From assembly GCF_022134585.1 (NCBI RefSeq), contig NZ_JAKNCT010000002.1, forward strand, positions 1-64,000: 64,000 bases of DNA. Reading direction: 5' to 3'. Under the pieces are notes generated by a model. The model worked only from the letters and a program-made list of their open reading frames with translations. It was not told where the DNA came from and did not search any database. Position 1 is the stretch's first letter; every line of letters begins with the position of its first letter. Origin of the DNA: Mesosutterella porci (GTDB lineage Bacteria > Pseudomonadota > Gammaproteobacteria > Burkholderiales > Burkholderiaceae_F). A program made the position numbers and the translations under genes. Positions 8,964 to 20,327 of this stretch are shown here, piece after piece.

Positions 8964-9434
8964 ATGAACATTAACGCCTCACTATTCGTGCAAATGGTCG
9001 TGTTCTTCCTGGGGGCCTGGGTCACCATGAAGTACATCTGGCCGCCGCTGATTCGCGCCATTGAGAATCGGCAGAAAAAGATCGCGGAAGGGCTGAGGGC
9101 TGCTGATCTTGGCCAGAGCGCTCTGGCTGAAGCAACGAAGAAGCAGCAGGCCGTTGAAGCTCAGGCTCGCGCTCAGGCTGTTGCGATTGTGGCTGATGGT
9201 GAAAAACGCGGCCAGAATATCGTTGAACAGGCTAAGACCCAGGCTCAGGTCGAGGCTGATCGCATTGTCAAAGCAGCCAATGAAGAAGCTGATCAGGAAA
9301 TTGCCCGCGCCAAGGACGCCTTAAGAGATCAGGTGGCCCAGCTGGCGGTGCTTGGTGCTAAGCAGATTCTGAAGCGGGAAGTTAATGTGGAAACCCACAA
9401 AGCCCTGCTCGAAGAACTCAAAGCGAAGCTTTAA
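8964..9434 (+). CDS. atpF: F-type ATP synthase subunit b
   Basis: Subunit b is the peripheral stalk linking subunit a to F1. The 156 aa protein has one N-terminal membrane helix (about residues 6-26, with WPPLIRAIENRQKKIAEGL following) and then a long Ala/Gln/Glu-rich coiled coil. This is the canonical layout and length (E. coli b is also 156 aa). Only 3 nt separate its stop from the atpH start. Confidence 0.95.
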   Translation: MNINASLFVQMVVFFLGAWVTMKYIWPPLIRAIENRQKKIAEGLRAADLGQSALAEATKKQQAVEAQARAQAVAIVADGEKRGQNIVEQAKTQAQVEADRIVKAANEEADQEIARAKDALRDQVAQLAVLGAKQILKREVNVETHKALLEELKAKL

Positions 9435-9437
9435 ACC

Positions 9438-9992
9438 ATGGCAGAAATTTCGACAATTGCACGGCCTTATGCCAAGGGTTTGTATCAGGCTCTTGAGGAT
9501 CGCCACGCTTCCGTAGAGGAGCATAAGGCGGCCTTGGAAGCTGTGGAGAAGATCTCCAAGGTCATCGCCATGCCTGAGATTGCTCAGGTTTTCGGCGACC
9601 CGAAGCTTTCGTCTGAGCAAATCATTGATCTTATCCACAGCGTACTGCCGGAATCAGAAACTCCGAAAGAGGTCAACAACCTTCTTTCAGTGGTCTTGAA
9701 GAATGGCCGTATCGCAGCCTGGTCCAGCATTGCTGATGACTATCGTCAGCTCATTAATAGTGCTGAAGGAATTGCCGAAGCTTATATCGAGTCGGCTTTT
9801 GAAATGTCCAGTAGCGAGATTGAAGATCTTCTGAAGGCTCTTGCTCGGCATTTCCCCAACAAGAAGCTCGTCCCCCACGTCACGATCAATCGTGACTTGA
9901 TTGGCGGGGTGCGCATTCGCGTTGGCGATCAGGTTCTTGATGGTTCGATCAGTGCACGTCTTGAACAAATGAAGACGGCTCTCACCGCATAA
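9438..9992 (+). CDS. atpH: F-type ATP synthase subunit delta
   Basis: Delta joins the peripheral stalk to the top of the alpha/beta hexamer. The 184 aa protein starts AEISTIARPYAKGLYQA, the usual N-terminus, and ends with the conserved GGVRIRVGDQVLDGSISARLEQM. It has no clear Shine-Dalgarno sequence and sits 3 nt after atpF, so it probably depends on translational coupling. atpA starts 16 nt downstream. Confidence 0.95.
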   Translation: MAEISTIARPYAKGLYQALEDRHASVEEHKAALEAVEKISKVIAMPEIAQVFGDPKLSSEQIIDLIHSVLPESETPKEVNNLLSVVLKNGRIAAWSSIADDYRQLINSAEGIAEAYIESAFEMSSSEIEDLLKALARHFPNKKLVPHVTINRDLIGGVRIRVGDQVLDGSISARLEQMKTALTA

Positions 9993-10008
9993 ATTCCGGA
10001 GCTGAATA

Positions 10009-11550
10009 ATGCAACTCAATCCTAGTGAAATCAGTGATTTGCTGAAGAAGCGGATCGAAGACCTCGGGGTCTCGGCCGATCTTCGTACGCAGGGCACCGT
10101 GATTTCCGTTACCGACGGCATCGTCCGCATTCACGGTCTTTCCGACGTGATGCAGGGCGAAATGCTTGAATTTCCAGGCAACACCTACGGCCTGGCGCTT
10201 AATCTGGAGCGTGATTCAGTCGGCGCGGTGATTCTCGGTGAATATACCCATATTTCCGAAGGCGATACAGTTCGTACGACGGGACGCATTCTGCAGGTTC
10301 CCGTTGGACCCGAGCTGATTGGCCGTGTTGTTAACGCGCTGGGTCAGCCTATTGACGGCAAAGGCCCAATCAATGCCAAGCAGTACGACGTCGTTGAAAA
10401 AATCGCTCCGGGCGTGATCGAGCGCCAGTCTGTGTCTGAACCTGTTCAGACCGGTCTGAAATCGATTGACTCCATGGTGCCGATCGGACGCGGACAGCGC
10501 GAACTGATCATTGGCGACCGCCAGACGGGCAAGACTGCCGTTGCTCTGGACACCATCATTAATCAGAAGGGCAAGCACCTGACCTGCATTTATGTGGCTA
10601 TTGGTCAGAAGGCTTCCACCGTTGCGAACGTTGTTCGTCAGCTCACCGAACACGGCGCAATGGACTATACGATTGTGGTGGCTGCTACGGCTTCTGAAGC
10701 CGCCGCTTTGCAGTACATCGCTCCGTACGCGGGTGCCACCATGGGTGAGTATTTCCGCGACAGAGGCCAGGATTCTCTGATTGTTTATGACGACCTGACC
10801 AAGCAGGCTTGGGCCTACCGCCAGATATCTCTGCTTCTGCGTCGTCCGCCGGGACGCGAAGCCTACCCGGGCGATGTGTTCTATCTGCATTCCCGCCTGC
10901 TTGAGCGGGCTGCTCGAGTCAATGCGGAATATGTGGAGCGCTTCACCAAGGGTGAGGTCAAGGGTAAGACCGGTTCGATGACTGCGCTGCCGATCATTGA
11001 AACCCAGGCCGGTGACGTGACCGCCTTTGTTCCGACGAACGTTATTTCCATTACTGACGGCCAGATCTTCCTTGAAACGGATCTGTTCAATGCAGGTATC
11101 CGTCCGGCTATCAACCCGGGCATTTCCGTTTCTCGCGTGGGCGGCGCTGCTCAGACGAAGATCATTAAGAAGCTGGGCGGCGGCGTGCGCTTGGCTCTGG
11201 CTCAGTATCGTGAACTGGCTGCTTTTGCTCAGTTTGCATCCGATCTGGACGAGACAACCCGCAAGGAACTGGAACGCGGCCGCGTTGTTACGGAACTGAT
11301 GAAGCAGCCTCAGTATCATCCGCTTCAGGTTTGGGAAGAAGCTCTGGTGCTGTTCTCCGTCAACATCGGGTTCTATGACAACGTCAAGGTGAAGGACGCT
11401 CTCCGCGTTCAGGACGCCATGCGCGACTATATGCAGGAGCACTACAAGGAGCTTGTTGACCGCATCGAGGAAAAGAAGGTTCTTGACAAGGAAGATGCCT
11501 CTGCTCTCGAAGCTGCGATTAACGAGTTCAAGAAGAACGGTGCTTTTTAA
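10009..11550 (+). CDS. atpA: F-type ATP synthase subunit alpha
   Basis: Alpha carries the non-catalytic nucleotide sites of F1. The 513 aa protein shows the Walker A motif GDRQTGKTA (about residues 169-177), [20 protein letters not shown], the [15 protein letters not shown] segment, and the signature [14 protein letters not shown] that includes the arginine reaching into the beta catalytic site. The length equals that of E. coli alpha. GGAG at about 9997 precedes ATG 10009. The opposite strand has a long open frame here, which is a shadow. Confidence 0.97.
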   Translation: MQLNPSEISDLLKKRIEDLGVSADLRTQGTVISVTDGIVRIHGLSDVMQGEMLEFPGNTYGLALNLERDSVGAVILGEYTHISEGDTVRTTGRILQVPVGPELIGRVVNALGQPIDGKGPINAKQYDVVEKIAPGVIERQSVSEPVQTGLKSIDSMVPIGRGQRELIIGDRQTGKTAVALDTIINQKGKHLTCIYVAIGQKASTVANVVRQLTEHGAMDYTIVVAATASEAAALQYIAPYAGATMGEYFRDRGQDSLIVYDDLTKQAWAYRQISLLLRRPPGREAYPGDVFYLHSRLLERAARVNAEYVERFTKGEVKGKTGSMTALPIIETQAGDVTAFVPTNVISITDGQIFLETDLFNAGIRPAINPGISVSRVGGAAQTKIIKKLGGGVRLALAQYRELAAFAQFASDLDETTRKELERGRVVTELMKQPQYHPLQVWEEALVLFSVNIGFYDNVKVKDALRVQDAMRDYMQEHYKELVDRIEEKKVLDKEDASALEAAINEFKKNGAF

Positions 11551-11577
11551 AAGCGACAAGCGATCTTAGAGGACCCA

Positions 11578-12483
11578 ATGCCAAGCACAAAAGAAATACG
11601 CTTAAAGATCAAGAGCGTAAACAATACGCGCAAGATCACTAACGCGATGCAGATGGTGGCGGCCTCGAAAATGCGCAAGGCGCAGGATCGTATGTTTGCG
11701 GCGCGTCCGTATGGAGAGGATATTCGCAGGATTATTTCTCATCTTGCCTCCTCTCATACGGATTACCGCCATCCGTTCCTCGCTTCGCATAATGACGCCA
11801 AAAAAATTGGCCTTATCCTCATTACGACGGATAAGGGCTTGGCCGGTGCGTTGAACACAAACATTCTGCGCGACACCCTGACCCACATCAAGCAGTGGAA
11901 TGCCGATGGCAATGAGATTTTCGCCACTGCGATCGGCAACAAAGGCCTGGGTTTCCTGCAGAGGTTGGGAATGCCGGTGCAAAGTCAGGTGATCGCGCTG
12001 GGTGACAAGCCCAACCTTGACCGACTGATTGGTGCCATTCGAGTCCAGTTTGAAGCCTATGCAAAGGGCGAGGTGTCTGCTGTGTACCTTGCCTACACGC
12101 GTTTTATCAATGCGATGAAGCAGGAGCCGGTTTTTGAGCAGCTTTTGCCTCTGCCGACAAGCGAGATGCTGGCAGGAGAGCCTCAAAAGCAGGGCGCTGC
12201 TGATTCTCAGGGACCGCACTACACCCGAGACTATGAATATGAACCTAGCGCTCAGGCCGTGCTGGATCTATTGCTGAACCGATACGTTGAAGCGCTTATT
12301 TATCAGGCTGTTGCTGAAAATATGGCCTCTGAGCAGAGTGCCCGCATGGTGGCCATGAAGGCCGCTACGGACAATGCGAAGAAACTGGCCGATGAGCTCC
12401 AGCTTGTCTTCAATAAGACGCGTCAGGCCGCCATCACGAAGGAAATTACCGAAATCGTGGGCGGCGCTGCTGCTGTGTCTTGA
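11578..12483 (+). CDS. atpG: F-type ATP synthase subunit gamma
   Basis: Gamma is the central rotor shaft. The 301 aa protein begins [20 protein letters not shown] and continues [15 protein letters not shown], and ends with [19 protein letters not shown], the two conserved antiparallel coiled-coil ends of the family. It is a little longer than E. coli gamma (287 aa), as is common in betaproteobacteria. GAGGA lies just upstream of ATG 11578. Confidence 0.96.
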   Translation: MPSTKEIRLKIKSVNNTRKITNAMQMVAASKMRKAQDRMFAARPYGEDIRRIISHLASSHTDYRHPFLASHNDAKKIGLILITTDKGLAGALNTNILRDTLTHIKQWNADGNEIFATAIGNKGLGFLQRLGMPVQSQVIALGDKPNLDRLIGAIRVQFEAYAKGEVSAVYLAYTRFINAMKQEPVFEQLLPLPTSEMLAGEPQKQGAADSQGPHYTRDYEYEPSAQAVLDLLLNRYVEALIYQAVAENMASEQSARMVAMKAATDNAKKLADELQLVFNKTRQAAITKEITEIVGGAAAVS

Positions 12484-12489
12484 CGCTAA

Positions 12490-13920
<1,431 letters not shown>

Positions 13921-13971
13921 TGGCAAGGCCGGGCTTGAACACCCGGCCGGACTCGACAGCGGGGCTACTTG

Positions 13972-14391
13972 ATGAAAACGATAAGAGTAGATGTCGTCAA
14001 TGCGGAGAAGCATATTTTCTCCGGTGACGCTAAATTTGTTGCGCTGCCCGGTGTTGAAGGCGAATTAGGCGTTCTGCCAGGACATGTTCCGTTTATTACC
14101 AGGATCAAGCCCGGTTTTGTCAGAGTGACAATGCCGGATGATCCTGAAGTGAAGAGGATTTTTGTCGCCGGCGGAATTCTGGAGGTTCAGCCTGACATTG
14201 TCACGGTTTTGGCCGACACTGCCGTTCGCAGTGAAGACTTGGACGAGGCTAAGGCGAAGAAAGCCCTTGAGGAAACCAAGGAGCTACGCAAGAATGCCAA
14301 GGGTGACCTTGAGATCGCGCGCCTTGAAGCAGAGATGCTAGCCTTGTCTGCCGAGCTTAAGATTATTCAGAAGCTGTCGGCGAAGCGTTGA
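13972..14391 (+). CDS. atpC: F-type ATP synthase subunit epsilon
   Basis: Epsilon binds gamma and the c-ring and can inhibit ATP hydrolysis. The 139 aa protein has the N-terminal beta-sandwich ([20 protein letters not shown], then [22 protein letters not shown]) and a C-terminal helical hairpin. ATG 13972 is chosen over TTG 13969. It closes the operon; a strong terminator follows at 14470-14498. Confidence 0.95.
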   Translation: MKTIRVDVVNAEKHIFSGDAKFVALPGVEGELGVLPGHVPFITRIKPGFVRVTMPDDPEVKRIFVAGGILEVQPDIVTVLADTAVRSEDLDEAKAKKALEETKELRKNAKGDLEIARLEAEMLALSAELKIIQKLSAKR

Positions 14392-14469
14392 CAGAGGCAA
14401 AAGCATCAGCAAATACTAAATTCCCTGTGTCCTGATATTTCAGGAGTTCGGGGGGTGAAGGGCAAGAGG

Positions 14470-14498
14470 GCATCGTGAATTATTCACGATGCTTTTTT
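14470..14498 (+). terminator. intrinsic terminator of the atp operon
   Basis: GCATCGTGAA (14470-14479) and TTCACGATGC (14483-14492) form a perfect 10-bp stem with a 3-nt loop, followed at once by six T (14493-14498). It lies 79 nt after the atpC stop. Confidence 0.92.
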
Positions 14499-14931
14499 GC
14501 TATCGGGGCTCGGTCCTGTGAGTCTAGGAGCGGGCGTTCTCCCTCTTCGTAGTCCGCGAGACGGAGGCTTCGCCTCCGGAACTATGTTGCGCAGGCTCTC
14601 TGTTATGTTGAAATTTGTTTTCAACTCGCGGAAGGCTCTGTTCATCATGCAGGGTTCTTTTTCCTGCCCTCCACAAGGACCGAAGGCCCGCCAATCTCTC
14701 ATTCTCGCGGTTGCCAAATCCGCCGCGTTCGTCTTTCACTTCCGGCGGTCGGGATTGGTCAGCCGGTTTCCTTTCTCGGGCTGGCACGCCTTTTTCCTGT
14801 TCGCCCTGAGGCTGACCGTCATCTACAGCCGGACCCAGTCTGATAAAGTTACCGTTGCTGGCTTTGTTTTTTTAAGGCTATTTCCCTGGTTGCGGGGGGG
14901 TGCCGTTATTGCTCGATAATGTCTCGTGACT
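14499..14931. other. intergenic region without a recognised gene
   Basis: About 430 bases between the atp terminator and hemE. Several frames stay open for 60-140 codons on both strands, but none has a motif, a good ribosome site or a familiar sequence. A perfect 7-bp hairpin CGGAGGC-TTC-GCCTCCG lies at 14562-14578. A T-run (14868-14874) and a G-run (14893-14899) lie just before hemE. The hemE promoter is presumably here but I could not place it. Confidence 0.4.
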
Positions 14932-15996
14932 ATGAAACCTTTAATGAATGATGTTCTTCTTAGAGCTTTGCTGAGGCAGCCTGTCCCCTATACGCCTGTG
15001 TGGTTGATGAGGCAGGCGGGAAGGTTCTTGCCTGAATATAGGGCGCTTCGTGCGAAAAGCGGCAGCTTTCTAGCTATGGCCCATTCGCCTGACTTGGCAA
15101 CGGAGGTCACGCTCCAGCCAGTCGAACGCTTTAATCTGGATGCTGCGATTTTGTTTTCGGATATTCTGACTATTCCAGAAGCAATGGGGCTGGGTTTGAG
15201 GTTCGAAAACGGCGTCGGGCCTGTTTTTGAAAAGCCCCTCCAGGATGAAAAGACTGTGCGCATGCTCCAGCCGGTGGACTTGGAAAAGCTCTCCTATGTT
15301 ATGGACGCCGTATCTAGCATACGCAGGGCTCTGTCATCCAGGGTGCCGCTGCTTGGATTCTCAGGGAGCCCTTTTACGCTTGCCTGCTACATGATTGAAG
15401 GCAGGGGGAGCCGGAACTGGCTGACTGTGAAACGCATGATGTATGCCAGGCCAGATTTGTTTGAGCACATCATCAACGTCAATGTGGACTCAGTAGCAGC
15501 CTATCTTGCGGCGCAAATCTCTGCTGGCGCCCAAGCCGTTCAGATTTTTGACACCTGGGGAGGATGCCTGTCTGCGGAGATGTTTAGAAGGTACTCTCTG
15601 GAAAGTATGCGCCGCGTGATAGAGAGGCTGCCCAAAGAGCACGAAGGACGGCGGGTTCCTGTCATTGTGTTTACCAAGGGAGGCGGGCTTTGGGTTCGGG
15701 ATCTCGCAGGCATCGGAGCAGACGCTGTCGGACTGGACTGGTGCGTGAGTTTGTCTGAGGTGCGCAAAGCTGTTTCGGATAAGGTTGCCCTTCAAGGCAA
15801 TCTTGACCCCGCAGTCCTGCTGGCGGGCGAGACCGTCGTTCGGCAGGAGGCCCGGAAGGTGCTGGAATCCTATGGCCCTGTGGATGGCGGCGGACATGTG
15901 TTTAATTTGGGACATGGAGTAGATATTCAAACTCCGGTAGAGGCAGTAGCAGCGCTGGTTGATGAAGTGCATTCGTACAGCCGCCGCTTCCATTAA
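14932..15996 (+). CDS. hemE: uroporphyrinogen decarboxylase HemE
   Basis: HemE decarboxylates the four acetate side chains of uroporphyrinogen III to give coproporphyrinogen III in heme synthesis. The 354 aa protein shows the signatures [16 protein letters not shown] and [12 protein letters not shown] with the catalytic aspartate, plus [16 protein letters not shown] and the C-terminal FNLGHGV. ATG 14932 is used; GTG 14926 and ATG 14944 are alternatives and no strong ribosome site decides. priA follows after 15 nt, so the two are probably co-transcribed. Confidence 0.96.
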   Translation: MKPLMNDVLLRALLRQPVPYTPVWLMRQAGRFLPEYRALRAKSGSFLAMAHSPDLATEVTLQPVERFNLDAAILFSDILTIPEAMGLGLRFENGVGPVFEKPLQDEKTVRMLQPVDLEKLSYVMDAVSSIRRALSSRVPLLGFSGSPFTLACYMIEGRGSRNWLTVKRMMYARPDLFEHIINVNVDSVAAYLAAQISAGAQAVQIFDTWGGCLSAEMFRRYSLESMRRVIERLPKEHEGRRVPVIVFTKGGGLWVRDLAGIGADAVGLDWCVSLSEVRKAVSDKVALQGNLDPAVLLAGETVVRQEARKVLESYGPVDGGGHVFNLGHGVDIQTPVEAVAALVDEVHSYSRRFH

Positions 15997-16011
15997 GAGA
16001 GGTCAGGACAT

Positions 16012-18027
16012 ATGGCTGCTGACCAGTACGCCCAGGTGATCGTCGATGTCGCGGGCCTGCCGCCTCTGGATTACTTGGTGCCGCAGGAAATGCTGGTGGC
16101 CGTCGGTGATCTTGTCCTTGTGCCGGTAGGCAGACGAAAAACAGCCGGCCTGGTTGTTGGTCTGAAGCCATGGACGGACATTGAGCGGAGGAAGCTCAGG
16201 GCAGTGAGCTGCGTCCTCAACGATTTCTCGCCCCTGCCTGCAGAGTGGCTGTCATGGACGCATTTTGCGGCCGAATACTACTGCAGGACATGGGGAGAAG
16301 TGGCTCTCCCAGGCATCCCTGCCTTTTTCAGGAAAAAAGGGGGGGGCCGGCATGAGCTGTCCATGCAGCGGCTGAGGAGCCTGCCGGCTCTGCCGGAAAA
16401 GGAGTGCCCGCCGGAGCCTTCATTAAATGCAGAGCAACTGCGCGCCGTGCAGTCCGTCACCGGCAGCAAGGGATTTGTCCCCTGGCTGTTGTACGGCGTG
16501 ACCGGTTCCGGAAAGACAGAGGTTTATCTTCAGATTATGAAGAGAATTCTGAGTCAGACCGGCGGGGCGCAGGCTCTGCTGCTGGTTCCAGAAATCAACC
16601 TGACGCCGCAGCTGTTTTCTCGAGTGAGAAGCCATTTTCCTCATGACCAGATAGTTACCTTGAATTCTGAACTAGCTCCGGGAGAGCGGGCCCGGTCGTG
16701 GCTTGCCATCCATGAAGGGCGGGCGAGGATCCTTGTCGGAACGCGTTTGGCTGTTTTTGCTAGTTTCCATGATCTACGACTGATCGTCGTTGACGAAGAG
16801 CATGACTTGTCCTACAAGGCTTCCGACGGAGCGAGGTTCTCTGCCAGAGACTTGGCGGTCAAAAGGGCGCAGGATCTTCAGATACCGATAGTCTTAGGTT
16901 CCGCTACGCCGTCCTTGGAAAGCTGGGAGCTTGCAAAAAAGGGAAAGTACAAGCTACTTGAGCTGAAGCAGAGGGCAGTCCCCAAAGCCTCTTTCCCGGA
17001 CCTGCGTCTAATTGAGCTGAACAAAAAGACCTCTGAAGGATTGACTGAGGAGGTGCAGCGCGAAATTTCTCAGGCCCTGCTCAGAAAAGAGCAGGTTTTG
17101 GTGTTTCTCAATCGCAGAGGATATTCCCCCAGCCTCTGTTGCCCTTCCTGCGGCTGGATTTCGGCTTGTCCGCACTGTTCAGCCTACATGGTGTTCCATA
17201 AGGATATCCGCAGGCTAGTCTGTCACCACTGCGGCTATTCGCGCCCTGTTCCTGAACGCTGTCCCAGTTGCGGAGCGGCGGATATTATCCCGGTGGGATC
17301 CGGAACGCAGAGAATTGAAGAGGTTCTGTCAAAGCTGTGGCCGCAGGCCAGAGTGCTGCGCATTGACCGGGACAGTTTGAAAACCAAGAGGGAGACGGAC
17401 AAAGCTTTTCATGAGGTTCATGCCGGCAGAGTGGACATTTTGGTTGGCACACAGATGATTTCCAAGGGACATGATTTCAAGAACGTTTCCCTTGTTGTAG
17501 TGCTGAACTCAGACGCCCAGCTTGTTTCGACGGACATTCGGGCTAAGGAAAGGCTGTTTTCAACACTAATGCAGGTCTCGGGCCGTGCGGGCCGGGCCGG
17601 CGGCAGAAGTCTGGTGCTGGTGGAAACCCGTTTTCCCAAGGATATAGTGTTCTCGTTTCTCAAAAAATACGACTATCCTGGATTTGCAGATGCTCTGCTT
17701 AAAGAACGCAGGGAAGCCGGGGGTCCTCCTTTTACCTATCAGGCCATGTTCACAGCGGATCATGAGGATTTGGACCAGGCAATGGCTTGTCTCCAGAAAA
17801 TTACGGAAGAAGGGTTGCAGATTTTGAAAAGAGATTTTCAGGACTCAGACATCGTTCTGTATGATCCGGTGCCGATGCCGCTGGTCAAGGTAGCCAACAG
17901 AAATCGTGCTCAGCTGTTGGTGGAAAGTAGTTCGAGAAGGCGGCTCCATGCGTTTCTGAAAGCTTTGCCTGTTCCTGATTTCCATAATGGAAACATTGTG
18001 TTGGAAATAGATCCTGTTAGATTTTGA
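16012..18027 (+). CDS. priA: primosomal protein N' (replication restart helicase PriA)
   Basis: PriA recognises stalled forks and D-loops and reloads the replicative helicase. The 671 aa protein has an N-terminal DNA-binding domain, Walker A GVTGSGKTEVY (about residues 161-171), the DEEHD box, and the zinc-binding insertion CCPSCG...CPHC...CHHC...CPSC between the helicase lobes. It then carries the conserved ILVGTQMISKGHDF and QVSGRAGRAG. It is about 60 residues shorter than E. coli PriA but all motifs are present. GAGGTCAGG precedes ATG 16012. Confidence 0.95.
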   Translation: MAADQYAQVIVDVAGLPPLDYLVPQEMLVAVGDLVLVPVGRRKTAGLVVGLKPWTDIERRKLRAVSCVLNDFSPLPAEWLSWTHFAAEYYCRTWGEVALPGIPAFFRKKGGGRHELSMQRLRSLPALPEKECPPEPSLNAEQLRAVQSVTGSKGFVPWLLYGVTGSGKTEVYLQIMKRILSQTGGAQALLLVPEINLTPQLFSRVRSHFPHDQIVTLNSELAPGERARSWLAIHEGRARILVGTRLAVFASFHDLRLIVVDEEHDLSYKASDGARFSARDLAVKRAQDLQIPIVLGSATPSLESWELAKKGKYKLLELKQRAVPKASFPDLRLIELNKKTSEGLTEEVQREISQALLRKEQVLVFLNRRGYSPSLCCPSCGWISACPHCSAYMVFHKDIRRLVCHHCGYSRPVPERCPSCGAADIIPVGSGTQRIEEVLSKLWPQARVLRIDRDSLKTKRETDKAFHEVHAGRVDILVGTQMISKGHDFKNVSLVVVLNSDAQLVSTDIRAKERLFSTLMQVSGRAGRAGGRSLVLVETRFPKDIVFSFLKKYDYPGFADALLKERREAGGPPFTYQAMFTADHEDLDQAMACLQKITEEGLQILKRDFQDSDIVLYDPVPMPLVKVANRNRAQLLVESSSRRRLHAFLKALPVPDFHNGNIVLEIDPVRF

Positions 18028-18035
18028 TCCTCACA

Positions 18036-18065
18036 TTAGCATTAAGACAAATATTTATTTATAAT
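18036..18065 (+). promoter_or_regulatory. putative sigma-70 promoter for tRNA-Arg
   Basis: TTAGCA (18036-18041) and a perfect TATAAT (18060-18065) are separated by 18 bp. The expected start point is about 18072, three bases before the mature tRNA. Confidence 0.55.
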
Positions 18066-18074
18066 TACACGCCT

Positions 18075-18149
18075 GCCTCCGTAGTGAAACGGATCTCACG
18101 CAGCCCTCCGAAGGCTGAATTGAAGGTTCGACTCCTTCCGGAGGCACCA
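18075..18149 (+). tRNA. tRNA-Arg (anticodon CCG)
   Basis: The cloverleaf folds completely. The acceptor GCCTCCG (18075-18081) pairs with CGGAGGC (18139-18145). The anticodon arm CAGCC/GGCTG has the loop CTCCGAA, giving anticodon CCG, which reads the arginine codon CGG. The T-arm GAAGG/CCTTC has loop TTCGACT. The discriminator is A, and CCA is encoded (18147-18149). The short D-arm GTGA/TCAC is atypical in sequence but pairs. Confidence 0.93.
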
Positions 18150-18470
18150 CATTTTCAATGATGTCAGGGGTTCCAATGCGGCTGCAGCCTCTCACAGGCC
18201 GCGCATGCTTTCCGCTGCGGCCCTGACTTTTCGCCGGAAGCTTCCGGCATGCATGAATCGCAGCCTGGTATTCTCAATCCAGTTGCTTACGCCCATCCTG
18301 TCTGGACGGGTATTTTTTACTCTTCTCTCGAACGCTTGCCGTCCTCACTTTCAGAAAAAAATGCCCGTTGGCCGGCGGGGAAGCCACCGCGACGGCGTGG
18401 GTGCTGTCTTGAAGCCTGAAGGGCGGGTAAAGTTCGGAGTTGGCGGCATTTCGATGGGACCGGAAGGCTT
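18150..18470. other. intergenic region between tRNA-Arg and ubiE
   Basis: About 320 bases with no recognised gene. It contains a perfect 16-bp palindrome GCCGGAAGCTTCCGGC (18233-18248) and a terminator-like element: CCCATCC (18292-18298) against GGACGGG (18304-18310) with one internal mismatch, followed by TATTTTTT. The second may end tRNA transcription. I see no duplicated tRNA end that would mark an integrated element. Confidence 0.4.
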
Positions 18471-19235
18471 ATGGCGGCAAACGATCATTCGCAAGAGCAA
18501 AATCAAGAGCAGACGGACTTTGGCTTTGCTGAGGTACGTGAGTCGGAAAAGGAAGGTCGGGTAAAGGAAGTTTTCGATTCCGTTGCGCCAAAATACGACC
18601 TGATGAATGACGTCCTGTCTTTCGGGATGCACCGGCTCTGGAAAAAATATGCCGTGATGAAGGCGGCGGCAAGGCCGGGTATGAAGGTTCTGGACATTGC
18701 TTCGGGTACGGCGGATCTGGCCCTGCAGTTTGCCGGGAAGTGCGCCCCGGGAGGCGAGGTCTGGGCGACCGATATCAATCGGGAAATGCTGACAATAGGC
18801 GCCCACAGGCTCGCCGCACACGGTAGCCACTGTCAGGTGGTGCTTTGCGACAGCGAGCAGCTGCCCTTTCCGGACGATTATTTTGATGTTGTCATGGTTT
18901 CCTTCGGCCTTCGCAACATGACGCACAAAGGCCGTGCGCTCGAGGAGATGTGCCGTGTGACAAAGCCCGGCGGCCGGACGCTTGTGCTGGAATTTTCGAA
19001 GTGCGCCCGCTGGTTTGCACCTTTTTACGATTTTTACTCTTTTAAATTTATGCCTTGGTTAGGATCTAAGATAGCCGGCGACAGGGACAGTTACGAATAT
19101 CTGGTGGAATCCATCCGACGGCATCCCCCTCAGGCAGAGCTCGCCAGGATGATGAGCGAAGCAGGTTTTGGGCGCGTGACCTGGAAAAATCTTACATTTG
19201 GTGTATGTGCCCTGCATACAGGGGAAAAATTCTAA
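18471..19235 (+). CDS. ubiE: ubiquinone/menaquinone biosynthesis C-methyltransferase UbiE
   Basis: UbiE is a SAM-dependent enzyme that C-methylates the quinone ring in ubiquinone and menaquinone synthesis. The 254 aa protein shows FDSVAPKYDLMNDVLSFGMHRLWK (about residues 35-58), the SAM loop VLDIASGTADLAL, FDVVMVSFGLRNM and LARMMSEAGF, all family signatures. GGAAGG lies before ATG 18471. A Tim44-like gene follows, as in many betaproteobacteria. Confidence 0.95.
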   Translation: MAANDHSQEQNQEQTDFGFAEVRESEKEGRVKEVFDSVAPKYDLMNDVLSFGMHRLWKKYAVMKAAARPGMKVLDIASGTADLALQFAGKCAPGGEVWATDINREMLTIGAHRLAAHGSHCQVVLCDSEQLPFPDDYFDVVMVSFGLRNMTHKGRALEEMCRVTKPGGRTLVLEFSKCARWFAPFYDFYSFKFMPWLGSKIAGDRDSYEYLVESIRRHPPQAELARMMSEAGFGRVTWKNLTFGVCALHTGEKF

Positions 19236-19286
19236 TAATTCATAAGGCAGTTCTGTTTTAGTTTTATTCAACCGTAAGAGGAAAAG

Positions 19287-20252
19287 ATGATGAAAAAGTG
19301 GTTTCCCCTTTTAGCGGCCGGCCTCATGGCTTTCGCTTTGGCTACGAACGCTGATGCGGCCAAGCGCTTTGGCGGCGGGATGAGCTTTGGCAGACCGGCC
19401 CCGGCTCAGATGGCCCCCGCGAACAGGGGAAGCGGCATTCAGCCGGCTCCGGCTCAAAGGCCCCAGGCTGCTCCTCAGCAGCAAAAGGCGGCCCCTGCCG
19501 GAGCGGCTCCTGCAGCGGCCAAACCGGCCAGCCCTTTGCGAGGCATGCTGATGGGGGCGGCTGCGGCCCTGGGTATCGCAGCCCTTGCTCATTATTTGGG
19601 CATCGGCTCGGAACTAGGAACTATTTTGTTGATGGCCTTGTTGTTTTTTGCAGGGCTTGCATTGCTGAAGGTTTTGTTTGGACGCAAGCAGCTGCGTCCT
19701 GCTGCGCAGCGCGCCTCAGTCCAGAACGCCTCTGTGCTTCGGCAGGAACCCAGCGTTCCTGAGCGCGGTCCGGAATCTGATCGGTCCGGCGCAGCTTATT
19801 TCCAAGGCAACAGGGCTCAGGCCGGCTCCGTGCTTGATGAGTTTTCCAAGGGGGCTACTCAGCCCCTTTCCTCGCTTCCCGAAGGTTTCGACAAAACCGC
19901 TTTTCTGGACGAGTGCAAGAAAAATTTCACCAGGCTTCAGCAGGCCTGGAGCACCGGAAACGTTCTTCAGCTGAGTGAGTTTTGCACGGACGAGGTATTT
20001 ACTGTTCTTACCCATCAGTTGCGCGACAGGCACGGGGAAAAGCTCGATATTTCCGTTCTGTCGCTGAATGCAGAGCTGTCGGGCCTGACAACCGAGGGCG
20101 ACACTTATTTGGCAGCGGTTCATTTTACCGGCAGGGTGAATGTTTCCTGTGAAGTGGAGGAGGTCAATGAAATCTGGTCTCTGGAGCGCCCTGTGGCGGA
20201 CCAGAATCAGGGCTGGCTGCTGGCCGGCATACAGCAGGTGGCAGAGTCCTGA
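19287..20252 (+). CDS. Tim44-like domain membrane protein
   Basis: The 321 aa protein has an N-terminal signal/anchor (residues 1-25 ending in ATNADA), a Gly/Pro/Ala/Gln-rich low-complexity stretch (about 28-85), two membrane segments (about 88-130), and a C-terminal Tim44-like domain (about 195-321) with FLDECKKNFTRLQQAWSTGN and NEIWSLERP. Such proteins commonly follow ubiE; their bacterial function is not established. ATG 19287 follows GAGGA. In relatives ubiJ and ubiB usually come next, but here a terminator and an intron follow. Confidence 0.85.
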   Translation: MMKKWFPLLAAGLMAFALATNADAAKRFGGGMSFGRPAPAQMAPANRGSGIQPAPAQRPQAAPQQQKAAPAGAAPAAAKPASPLRGMLMGAAAALGIAALAHYLGIGSELGTILLMALLFFAGLALLKVLFGRKQLRPAAQRASVQNASVLRQEPSVPERGPESDRSGAAYFQGNRAQAGSVLDEFSKGATQPLSSLPEGFDKTAFLDECKKNFTRLQQAWSTGNVLQLSEFCTDEVFTVLTHQLRDRHGEKLDISVLSLNAELSGLTTEGDTYLAAVHFTGRVNVSCEVEEVNEIWSLERPVADQNQGWLLAGIQQVAES

Positions 20253-20287
20253 TCTTTTCCGTTGCGTAAAATCGTTCGTCTGACACG

Positions 20288-20322
20288 AAGGCCCGCGCCA
20301 TTCTGCATGGCGCGGGCCTTTT
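20288..20322 (+). terminator. intrinsic terminator after the Tim44-like gene
   Basis: AAGGCCCGCGCCA (20288-20300) and TGGCGCGGGCCTT (20308-20320) form a perfect 13-bp stem with a 7-nt loop, ending in TTTT (20319-20322). The group II intron starts only five bases later, at 20328. Confidence 0.92.
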
Positions 20323-20327
20323 GAGTG

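Noticed and set aside
9631-9639. Perfect DnaA box TTATCCACA inside atpH
   Set aside because: A single box in coding sequence with no neighbours or AT-rich unwinding region; expected by chance.
10216-11559. 447-codon open frame on the minus strand opposite atpA
   Set aside because: It mirrors the codon structure of a highly expressed conserved gene; its translation shows no family motif and no ribosome site.
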